From: Planctomycetota bacterium
GTDB lineage: Bacteria; Planctomycetota; MHYJ01; JACQXL01; JACQZI01
NCBI GenBank assembly: GCA_016207825.1
Contig: JACQZI010000029.1
Span: forward strand, 1-51,425
Length of the DNA: 51,425 nucleotides
Direction of reading: 5' to 3'
Shown piece by piece: positions 1 through 7,814 of the stretch. The number at the start of each line of letters is the position of its first letter. Position 1 is the stretch's first letter. The position numbers and the translations under genes are program-made. The notes under the pieces were generated by a model that worked only from the letters and a program-made list of their open reading frames with translations, was not told the DNA's origin and did not search any database.

Positions 1-3000
1 CACAAAAGTCAAGGCTTTACCGGAGGGATAAGTCAAGCCGGTCTGCTTGCCAACGATATTATAACCCGATGACACGATACCGCTATATGCCCCCAAAATC
101 TGCTCTTCCTCTGTGGTCAAGCCGAATGAATTATATTTCATGTTGACCGTGGAATCGTCATTACGCGCCTGTGTCATCTGGTATGCTCCGTTATAAGCAA
201 ATTCTTCCCATGTAGTGCCGATAACGCCGGTGGCTCTGGTGATAGTGCGTCCGGTAATCATATTCACGGCATTAAACGTCTGGACGATGACGCTTCCGTT
301 AGGGTCTGTTTTCTGGGTCACGTTATTAGCCAAATCATATTGCCAATTGGTATGTATCCCGCCCGGCAAATATTCATCTGTCTGCCTGTCACGCGCGTCA
401 TATATCCAGCTTGAAATATTTCCTTTATCATCCGTCATTGAGGTTCTTCTGGAATTGTCATCCCACTCCTGCATAGTAACAATGGTATCAATGATATTCC
501 CTGTTCCTTTTCCTCCTACACGCAAATCCTGCAAGGTTTTGCGTAAACGGGATAAACCATCCACGATACTATACGAGGTGTTGCCTTCCGCATCAATTAA
601 GGATACCATATCGTTTCTGGAATTATACCCGAATTGGCGGGTCGCGTTATCGCCTGTCCGGGTGGTGCTTTTCAGGCGGTCTAATTCGTCAAAGACATTA
701 GTGGTGGTATATTCCTGCGAAGGAGAATTCAAGATTTCCGTCTCAACCATCACTTCGGGATTGGAATTGGCATCCAGGGTAAGCTCCACCATATTCCCTT
801 TGGCATCCTGTGTTTTTATGGGCCTGCCGAGGGCGTCATATTCTGTAATGGAATCGTGGTTAAGGGCATCCCGCACCAGTTCGACCAGCGAACGCTTGTT
901 AAACTTATACTGAGTGGTTGACCACTCGCCTTGTGACGGCGGCTGTTGGGTTAATGGATTGCCTTTCCAGACCTGCGTTTCATAAACCCGCTCGGCTTCG
1001 TCACGGAGATATTTCGTTACACTCAATATGACACCGGCGGAATTCTTGCGCGTTACGCTTAAAGTGCTTCCGCAGGCGTTAAGCTCTATATCCGTCCGGT
1101 TGCCCAGGGCGTCTATTGAACCGACATACCTGCCGAACTTATCCCTCAAGGTAGTGTTTTCATATCCCCTGGGGTCAACTGTTTTTACGTGGTTACCGTT
1201 GGCATCGTAATAATTCTTATAACTGCCCCAGATGCTTGTGCCGTATCCATAAATTGTTTCCCAGGGAAGCCCGCGCTCGTCAAAAGACTTCTTTACCTGG
1301 TTGCCTTCCGGCTTGGTCAGTAAGTCCGCATTCAGGCACGGGTCGTATCCGATGCCGGTGGTGATATTCTGCGTGGCAGAAACCTGCTGGATATAAGAAG
1401 TAAGGTTATCCATGACACCGCGGATAAATGACGTCCGAATCCACTGCATATTATATTCATCCGGTGTCCCCGCGGGATTATCCGTGTTTTCTATATCCAG
1501 ATAATCCATGACGCCGTTATCATTGTAGTGGAACATCTTACGGTATTTATTAGTAAACGGGGCGGGCGGATTAATCTGTTCCATTAAGCCGAGTGTACTA
1601 ACCTGATATCCGGTGGTATTGCCCTTGGCGTCTGTTGAAGAAACTACGTCGCCGGCGGAGTTATAGTCTTGCGAGGAGGTAATCTGCTTTCCGCCTGTTG
1701 CCGAATCCAGGATGCTTTTCCAGAGGAAACCTTTACGGGTGGCATCCGTATAATAGTCAATGGCATTCATAAAGCCATCCGGGTCGGTGGAGCCCGTGGG
1801 CTGTCCGGAAGAATTCCAGCGGAAGAGTAAGTCGCGGGTTTGGTTTCCGCCCTGCGCGGCTAAGCCTAAGGTAACCACCGGGCAAACCAGTTTGACGGTT
1901 TTATCGGTACTCCTATCGGTAATGCCGTCATTGTTAAGGTCGCCTTCGGTAGCCTCTTCCCATTCATAGAAAAGGGTGCTTGTCTTTTGCAGAGGATTAG
2001 TATAGGTTTTCAAACGCTGGAAGCGTGATTCATAGGTCATTGATTCAATAATATCCGGCGGAGCCCCTGCTCCCGGAATGGGTTTTTGGGTAGAGCTAAG
2101 TAAATTCCCCCGTGCCAGGGGGTCAGAATTAGTTGTATCAAAGGCATTGACTATGGAGTTGCCCATCGGGAAAAACACGCCGGTAGTTTCATAATTGGCA
2201 TTGCATGTAAAGGTGGTTGCATAAAACTCAGGCTCTTCCGGACGCAGGTTGGGGTTAGTATACTGCCTGATGGAGGTCATAAAACCGGAGGTATTAAAAT
2301 ATTCCTTTCTTAAGTTGCCGTTCATATCAAGTACTTCCGCATACTGCCCGTTGGCATCGACACCGTAAGAAATATGATAAACGCCGCCGTGCCCAAGCGT
2401 CTGCTGGATAGGTTTGCCTAAGTTTACGCTTAAGGTGCTCTGTTCATAGGTATTGGTTAAGAAAGTCTGCCCGGCATGGTCTTTCATGCTTTCCACCAGA
2501 TAATCGGCATTAGAAAGCGTGCCCTGGTTATTCTGCCCTTCCGACAAATAGGCAATCGGGATGGTCTTGCCGCCGGGAATGGTCAGGAGATTAAAACAAT
2601 GCTTGGCGTTAAATCCGAGTTCCCATGTCCGGTTTGCATAAACTTCAATAACGTGATACAATAATCCGTTAGAATAATAAACAAGCTGTAAAGCCCTGCC
2701 CCAGTTATCCGTGATATCAGTCGGGTAACAGGGATAAGAAGAATTATTATACTGGAAAACAAGGAAGGTGCCGGAAGGCGATTCCCATCTGGTAAGCCTG
2801 CCCAAAGCGTCGAAATAGCGCTTATCACCGAAGCGACCGGTCAGGATATATGTGCCATCTTGCTGTTTTTCCAGTTTGGCATATAGTCCCGCGGGCGCGG
2901 TATAGGAATTATCCGGATTTTTAGTAAAGCGGTCGGAGCGGTTATCGTGGTTATAAAGAATATCGCCGTTTATGGGAGTTGGGTCTAGCCATATTTCATA

Positions 3001-6000
3001 AGAATGGCTCCAATACGCCCCTAGCGCGCCCATGGAAGAAGGATTGCCGGTGCTCATGTAGGTAAGCGCAAAGAGGCGCGTGATGCCGTCATCCGTATTG
3101 CAATTCGGGAGTGAAGGCATGATTAACGGAACGACCTTGCCTTTTACGGACATGGGGAGCGATAAGGTAAGATTACCCAGATATGGATTGACGCCGACGC
3201 CTTCATAAACCTGGTTACGCGGCAAAGCCTGCATCGGCTTGGCGAAGAATGTGCCTGCCTGCCCGGGCTGGGCAGAAGAACTGCCTGCGGAGCCTCCGCG
3301 CACGTAAATATTATTGTTCGGGTCATTGGGATTTGATTCGTTATAATTATACTCCATGAACGCGGCGAAGAACTTGACGCGTCCTCCTGACGCACCGCCG
3401 CCGCCGTTCATAGCACTGTATGGTGCAGGCACGCCGCCGTTACCGCCATCCGCGTAGATTTTTCCCGTAACGGCAATCCTGTATGCCCTAAATAAGATAC
3501 CGCCACCCGAACCGCCGCCCGCGCCGCCTGTGAAGAGGTCGTCGACCTGGATACCATCCTCACCGTCAGTGCCGCTGGCATCGATGATGCCCTGAACCAA
3601 GATAGTTTGAGCAGCATAAAGCAGGCAGACGCCGCCTTTGCCGCCGTAGGGATCAGCCGGGCCCGGAGGAACAACACTGCCGCCGTCAGAGCCCTGGGCA
3701 ATATCGTCGAAATAAGCCGTGCCGCGCGCGGCACCGCCGGAATTAGGATTGCCGCCGCCCGCGCCGCCCGTGCCGCCGTATCCGCCACCGCCGCCGCCTT
3801 TTTCATAATCCGGCGCATCCAAACCATTAGTTAAGGTCGGGTCTTCTATCCCATTCAGGTTAGAATCGGTCAAATCTATCTTGCCGTTAACGCCAATCGT
3901 TATATTGCCATCGGTCTTCAAGTTTATTACCCCGCGTGATGTTGATTTCAATATCCCGTTAATCACGATATCGCCTTGAGCCTGGACTTCCCGGCCGCTG
4001 CCGGTCTGGAACTCCACGGTTACGCCCTGGTTAACGGTAAAATCTCCTACATTAAAATGTTCTCCGCCTATGGTGGTATTTGCTGTTATTGTCCAGTCCG
4101 CGCCCTGATGGTCGCCGCCGGTCAGGTTATCCCAGGTGTCCCTTGCGTCCAATAGAAGCTGTTTCTGGGCAATTGGATTAAGCACAGGGTCTAAACCGGC
4201 AACCTGGAAGGTAATATAATACGTGCCGGTAACCGTAGGTGTGCCGCTCAATAAACCGGTGGAGCTATTTAAAGTTATGCCTTCGGGCAGGCTGCCTGAA
4301 ACAATAGTCCAGGTATAAGGAGCCGGTGCACCGCTTGCGCTTAAGGCAACGGCATAAGGAACGTTTTTATGGGAATAGGGAAGCGATTGCGTCGTAATAT
4401 TAAAAGCGTAGTTAACCGTAAGGGAAAAATCCAGGGTTGGCTGGGCGCCCGGGAAATCGCTTAGCCTGAGCGTTGCGTTGTAAACTCCGGTGACCGTGGG
4501 TGTACCGGACAGTTTTGGCAACCCGGGGTATGGGTCGCTGGAATAAAAAGTATCCGCCTGGTCCCACCACCCGTAACCGGGTCCGCCATTGGTTGATATC
4601 AAACTGATTCCCGCGGGCAGGGTGCCGCTTATTATGCTGAAACGGTATCCCGAACATATGTAAGGCGGCTCGTATTCGTCATAGCCCCAGCAATCGTAAA
4701 GGATGCCGCCGGTGGCGCTGAGCGTATTATTGTAAGCGATATTTATGGTTGCCGAATTGAGGGGGCTTTGGGTGGTAATCACCAAAGCAGGGGCAATATA
4801 GATACTTAAAGGCTGGGTATCTTCCTGGCTGTCATTAGAAATAACTTTAATCGTAAAATTAGCCGTGCCGTTACTCTCCGGCGTACCGGTAATTGCGCCG
4901 GTGGATGAATTCAGGTTTAATCCGGCAGGCAATGAGCCGGAAAGAATAGACCAGGTATAGGGAGGGAGACCCCCGCTATAATTAAGCCCCGCGCTATAAG
5001 GGTGATTTACTTCCCCATCCGGCAAGGATGCGGTAGTGATATTAAGCTGGGGAATGGCTACGGTGAGAGAATAATCCCTGGTTACAATGACTCCGAGGTA
5101 ATCCCGTATTTGCAGGGTAAAAAGGAATGTCCCGTATTGGGCGGGCGTGCCAACCAGTTTGGCTTGCCCCGGGTATGGTTCGTTGGTATAAAAAGTATCT
5201 GCCTGGTCCCACCACCCGTAACCGGGCCCGCCATTGCTCGTGGTTAGGCTCAAGCCTGCGGGCAATGTGCCGCTTATTATGCTCACGCGGTATCCTGAGC
5301 CGATGTAAGGCGGCTCGTATTCGTCATAGCCCCAGCAATCGTAAAGGATGCCGCCGGTAGAATTGATGGTAGTATTATAAGTGCCGCTTAAGGTTGCCGA
5401 AGGCAGAGGGCTCTGGGTGGTAATTGACAATGCCGGTGCGATATAGATGCTTAAGCTTTGGGTATCTTCCTGGCTGTCGTTAGAAACTGCTTTAACCGTA
5501 AAGTTACCGGTGCCGCTGGCTGTGGGTGTGCCGGAGATAACTCCGGTGGATGAATTGAGATTCAAACCGCCGGGCAATGAGCCGGTAAGAACAGACCAGG
5601 TATAAGGAGTGGCTCCGCCTACCGCCGTTAAGGTTTTAGTATACGCATAATTCACTTCGCCATCGGGCATTGAACTAGTCGTAATGTTTAATGGCTGCCC
5701 GTTAATGGTAAGCGAGAATTCTTTGGTAACCGGATCGTTTGGATAGCCTTTGGCTCTTAGAGTAAAGTTATATGTGCCTGCCTGGGTGGGTGTGCCGACC
5801 AGTTTAGCTTGTCCGGGATATAATGATGTATAAAAGTTATCTGCCTGGTCCCACCATCCATAACCGGGTCCGCCATTGGTCGTGGTTAGGCTTAATCCCG
5901 GAGGCAGGCTCCCGGCGGTCAATTCCCAGACATACCCTGAACCGATGTAAGGGGGTTCGAATTCATCATAGCCCCAGCAATCAAAGAGCGTGCCATTCGC

Positions 6001-6165
6001 GGCGTTTATCTGGGTGTTGTACGCGGAATTAACCTGCCCGCTGGGCAAGGGGCTGTTGGTGGTAATGGTAATCGGGTCGGCAAAGGCAAGGGAATTCACC
6101 GCAAAGACGCAAAGAATTGCCAGAGAAATTACCAGGGCAGTTGACAATTTGGTTTTGTTCAACAT
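1..6165 (-). CDS. Large secreted RHS/YD-repeat protein with Ig-like repeats (3' end outside window)
   Basis: The frame is open for 2055 codons from ATG at 6165 to the window edge, so the C-terminus is missing. AAGGAG lies just upstream of the ATG. Residues 1-30 form a signal peptide (hydrophobic core, then SLAFAD). About residues 30-640 are putative-Ig (He_PIG-like) domains of two alternating kinds, with repeated GSLPxGL and LxGTPTxxG motifs. About 780-975 is glycine-rich. From about 985 (GNLTLSLPMSVKGK) to the edge is an RHS/YD core with many YDxxGR-type units such as NYYDANGNHVKTVDPRG and EYDALGRPIKTQDAKGN. RHS cores of this kind form a secreted beta-cage, often with a variable C-terminal toxin or adhesive domain; that part is not visible, so toxin versus surface-adhesion function is undecided. 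No immunity gene or secretion partner can be assessed because the downstream side is off-window. Confidence 0.9.
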   Translation of the reverse strand, partial: MLNKTKLSTALVISLAILCVFAVNSLAFADPITITTNSPLPSGQVNSAYNTQINAANGTLFDCWGYDEFEPPYIGSGYVWELTAGSLPPGLSLTTTNGGPGYGWWDQADNFYTSLYPGQAKLVGTPTQAGTYNFTLRAKGYPNDPVTKEFSLTINGQPLNITTSSMPDGEVNYAYTKTLTAVGGATPYTWSVLTGSLPGGLNLNSSTGVISGTPTASGTGNFTVKAVSNDSQEDTQSLSIYIAPALSITTQSPLPSATLSGTYNTTINSTGGILYDCWGYDEYEPPYIGSGYRVSIISGTLPAGLSLTTSNGGPGYGWWDQADTFYTNEPYPGQAKLVGTPAQYGTFLFTLQIRDYLGVIVTRDYSLTVAIPQLNITTASLPDGEVNHPYSAGLNYSGGLPPYTWSILSGSLPAGLNLNSSTGAITGTPESNGTANFTIKVISNDSQEDTQPLSIYIAPALVITTQSPLNSATINIAYNNTLSATGGILYDCWGYDEYEPPYICSGYRFSIISGTLPAGISLISTNGGPGYGWWDQADTFYSSDPYPGLPKLSGTPTVTGVYNATLRLSDFPGAQPTLDFSLTVNYAFNITTQSLPYSHKNVPYAVALSASGAPAPYTWTIVSGSLPEGITLNSSTGLLSGTPTVTGTYYITFQVAGLDPVLNPIAQKQLLLDARDTWDNLTGGDHQGADWTITANTTIGGEHFNVGDFTVNQGVTVEFQTGSGREVQAQGDIVINGILKSTSRGVINLKTDGNITIGVNGKIDLTDSNLNGIEDPTLTNGLDAPDYEKGGGGGGYGGTGGAGGGNPNSGGAARGTAYFDDIAQGSDGGSVVPPGPADPYGGKGGVCLLYAAQTILVQGIIDASGTDGEDGIQVDDLFTGGAGGGSGGGILFRAYRIAVTGKIYADGGNGGVPAPYSAMNGGGGASGGRVKFFAAFMEYNYNESNPNDPNNNIYVRGGSAGSSSAQPGQAGTFFAKPMQALPRNQVYEGVGVNPYLGNLTLSLPMSVKGKVVPLIMPSLPNCNTDDGITRLFALTYMSTGNPSSMGALGAYWSHSYEIWLDPTPINGDILYNHDNRSDRFTKNPDNSYTAPAGLYAKLEKQQDGTYILTGRFGDKRYFDALGRLTRWESPSGTFLVFQYNNSSYPCYPTDITDNWGRALQLVYYSNGLLYHVIEVYANRTWELGFNAKHCFNLLTIPGGKTIPIAYLSEGQNNQGTLSNADYLVESMKDHAGQTFLTNTYEQSTLSVNLGKPIQQTLGHGGVYHISYGVDANGQYAEVLDMNGNLRKEYFNTSGFMTSIRQYTNPNLRPEEPEFYATTFTCNANYETTGVFFPMGNSIVNAFDTTNSDPLARGNLLSSTQKPIPGAGAPPDIIESMTYESRFQRLKTYTNPLQKTSTLFYEWEEATEGDLNNDGITDRSTDKTVKLVCPVVTLGLAAQGGNQTRDLLFRWNSSGQPTGSTDPDGFMNAIDYYTDATRKGFLWKSILDSATGGKQITSSQDYNSAGDVVSSTDAKGNTTGYQVSTLGLMEQINPPAPFTNKYRKMFHYNDNGVMDYLDIENTDNPAGTPDEYNMQWIRTSFIRGVMDNLTSYIQQVSATQNITTGIGYDPCLNADLLTKPEGNQVKKSFDERGLPWETIYGYGTSIWGSYKNYYDANGNHVKTVDPRGYENTTLRDKFGRYVGSIDALGNRTDIELNACGSTLSVTRKNSAGVILSVTKYLRDEAERVYETQVWKGNPLTQQPPSQGEWSTTQYKFNKRSLVELVRDALNHDSITEYDALGRPIKTQDAKGNMVELTLDANSNPEVMVETEILNSPSQEYTTTNVFDELDRLKSTTRTGDNATRQFGYNSRNDMVSLIDAEGNTSYSIVDGLSRLRKTLQDLRVGGKGTGNIIDTIVTMQEWDDNSRRTSMTDDKGNISSWIYDARDRQTDEYLPGGIHTNWQYDLANNVTQKTDPNGSVIVQTFNAVNMITGRTITRATGVIGTTWEEFAYNGAYQMTQARNDDSTVNMKYNSFGLTTEEEQILGAYSGIVSSGYNIVGKQTGLTYPSGKALTFV
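4200..6080 (-). repeat. Three tandem copies of a ~642-bp module encoding paired Ig-like domains
   Basis: Inside the RHS gene a two-domain module recurs with a period of about 642 bp (214 codons). Equivalent landmarks (the reverse complement of the stretch encoding NGGPGYGWWDQAD) start near 5840, 5197 and 4555. Each module has a longer domain with the insert DCWGYDEYEPPYIGSGY followed by a shorter He_PIG-like domain. Copies 2 and 3 are nearly identical in DNA across the CWGYDEYEPPYI segment, indicating recent duplication or gene conversion; the short domain of copy 3 is more diverged. Confidence 0.8.
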
Positions 6166-6335
6166 GGACAATCTCCTTTATATATAATATAATGTAAATG
6201 ATTTACGAAAAGATTGAAATGGAGTGATTGACCGGAAGAGGGATTCCCTCTGAGGGAACAAGAACTTTCCAAGATATTCCTTTCTCGAAATATCTTATAT
6301 CAACGTTGTCGTACTTTAAGCTGTAAGATATAATT

Positions 6336-6367
6336 CAATTTAGTCAGTCGTAGCGTATACTAAATTG
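6336..6367. promoter_or_regulatory. Inverted repeat over the -10 of the RHS gene promoter
   Basis: CAATTTAGT at 6336-6344 is matched by ACTAAATTG at 6359-6367, a perfect 9-bp dyad with a 14-nt centre. One arm overlaps the predicted minus-strand -10, so it could be an operator or a hairpin at the start of the transcript. The regulator is unknown. Confidence 0.5.
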
Positions 6368-6385
6368 GGATGCGCTCCTTGTCAA
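6357..6385 (-). promoter_or_regulatory. Sigma-70-type promoter of the RHS gene
   Basis: On the minus strand TTGACA (6385-6380) is followed after exactly 17 nt by TAGTAT (6362-6357). It gives a leader of about 185 nt before the ATG at 6165. The leader includes a further hairpin with arms AAGATATT (6271-6278) and AATATCTT (6289-6296). Confidence 0.65.
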
Positions 6386-6538
6386 GAAATTTTTATTGTT
6401 CAGGTAAAATATTTTCGCCGCATTCTCTCAAAACACTGCCGCGCTTCACGATCTTGCTACCCGCTGATGAGGGCCGCCCACCACTAACTTATAACCTGTA
6501 ACCGGTAACCTGCAACACCTTTTATTGCTCATCTATAT

Positions 6539-6567
6539 TTGACATACTTTTTTTATTTTAGTATAAT
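6539..6567 (+). promoter_or_regulatory. Sigma-70-type promoter of the protease-Hsp20-Lon run
   Basis: TTGACA (6539-6544) and TATAAT (6562-6567) are both perfect consensus hexamers with 17-nt spacing, about 30 nt before the first gene. It is the only clear promoter seen ahead of the genes to 12131, so it probably drives all of them. No CIRCE-like inverted repeat was seen. The spacer just upstream carries a run of ACCTGTAACCGGTAACCTG-like sequence near 6493-6513 of unknown role. Confidence 0.75.
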
Positions 6568-6605
6568 CAAGTCAAGTTGCGTGAGTTTTAGTTGAGGAGA
6601 AAGTT

Positions 6606-7313
6606 ATGGGAATGTTTTTCTATTTCGACTGGACATGGTGGCTGATGATTCCCGCCATCTTAATCGCTTTATACGCCCAGATACGCGTCAAGACCACTTA
6701 CGCGAAATATGCCCAGCGGACTGCAAGTTCCGGGATTAATGCCACTGACGCGGCGCGCCAGATACTCGACCAAGCCGGCCTCGCCGATGTCCCGATAGAA
6801 CATGTTCCGGGAAACCTGACCGACCATTACGACCCTCGTGAAAGAGTATTGCGGTTATCAGATACCGTATATAACAGCCGTTCATTAGCCGCCTTGGGCG
6901 TTGCCGCGCACGAAGCCGGACACGCCATCCAGCACCAGCAATCATATACACCGCTGGTATTCCGGAACGGAATCGCTCCGGTAGTAGCTTTCGGCCAGCA
7001 TTTATGGTATATCATACTTCTGGGAAGTATTTTTATGATGTCAACTTATCGGGGTTGGCCGGTTTGGATGCTTGATGTCGGGATAATAGTAATGACCGGA
7101 GTGGTTGTCTTCCAGGTTGTGACCTTGCCGGTAGAATTTAATGCCAGCAAGCGTGCTTTGGTGTTATTGAAAACAAACGGCATTGTTTTAGAGAGTGAAA
7201 TCAGTGATGCCCGGGCGGTTTTGAATGCGGCTGCTTTTACCTATGTTGCCGCAACACTCTCTTCAATCTTGATGCTTCTGCGTTTGATTTTAATCCGGCG
7301 GTCCCAGGATTGA
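6606..7313 (+). CDS. YugP-family membrane zinc metallopeptidase
   Basis: This 235-residue protein matches the neutral zinc metallopeptidase family typified by Bacillus YugP. The zinc-binding motif HEAGH is at residues 102-106, in the family context GVAAHEAGHAIQHQ, and the downstream family motif LPVEFNASKRAL is present. A membrane segment lies at about 8-25 and two or three more in 125-235, so it is an inner-membrane protease. The ATG has GAGGAGAAAGTT upstream. It is the first gene behind a consensus promoter and is followed after 33 nt by hsp20 and then lon, which suggests a role in envelope protein quality control. The substrate is unknown. Confidence 0.85.
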   Translation: MGMFFYFDWTWWLMIPAILIALYAQIRVKTTYAKYAQRTASSGINATDAARQILDQAGLADVPIEHVPGNLTDHYDPRERVLRLSDTVYNSRSLAALGVAAHEAGHAIQHQQSYTPLVFRNGIAPVVAFGQHLWYIILLGSIFMMSTYRGWPVWMLDVGIIVMTGVVVFQVVTLPVEFNASKRALVLLKTNGIVLESEISDARAVLNAAAFTYVAATLSSILMLLRLILIRRSQD

Positions 7314-7346
7314 TTTAAATTATATTTCATAATAAGGAGGCAGAGA

Positions 7347-7799
7347 ATGAGCCCAGCAAGACATTCGATTAATCAACACACCAAAGGCATCTCGCATGGA
7401 CTTGGCGGTTTTCGCGAGATAGTGATTTCGTCCAACAAGCTCGTCATGATGTATTCCGAACATATCTGGCATCCGCCTACAGATGTCTACGAAACCTCCG
7501 AAGAAATAATCATTAAATGCGAGATTTCCGGCATAAGCCAGGATGATATCGCCATTAATATCGAAGAAAATAAAGTCGTGATTAAAGGAATCCGGTCGGA
7601 TTGTGATAAGCGGCCAAAGCGTGTTTTTAAACAGATGGAAATAAATTACGGCGCCCTGGAGAGGGTAATTGCTTTGCACGGTTATGTCGAGCCGGAGCAT
7701 GCTTACGCCTCATACAGGGATGGTTTTCTGGAGCTGGTTATACCGAAAAACAACCAGCCATCATCGTGTAAAACAAAACAGATTAAAATTAAAAAATAA
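7347..7799 (+). CDS. hsp20: Small heat-shock protein (Hsp20/alpha-crystallin family)
   Basis: The 150-residue product has an alpha-crystallin domain at about residues 44-140: WHPPTDVYETSEEIIIKCEI opens it, KVVIKGIR is the central strand and GFLELVIPKN is the conserved closing strand before a short Lys-rich tail. Such proteins bind unfolding clients without ATP as oligomeric holdases. The start is set by GGAGG 8 nt upstream. The C-terminal IxI motif used for oligomerisation may be the IKIK near the end. It sits 33 nt after the YugP-like gene and 15 nt before lon, pairing a holdase with the main cytosolic protease. Confidence 0.93.
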   Translation: MSPARHSINQHTKGISHGLGGFREIVISSNKLVMMYSEHIWHPPTDVYETSEEIIIKCEISGISQDDIAINIEENKVVIKGIRSDCDKRPKRVFKQMEINYGALERVIALHGYVEPEHAYASYRDGFLELVIPKNNQPSSCKTKQIKIKK

Positions 7800-7814
7800 T
7801 TTGGAGCAAAAAAG

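Noticed and set aside
3408-3827. Ala-rich frames on both strands in the glycine-rich part of the RHS gene
   Set aside because: GC-rich low-complexity codons of the real frame leave the other frames open; the RHS frame is continuous across it.
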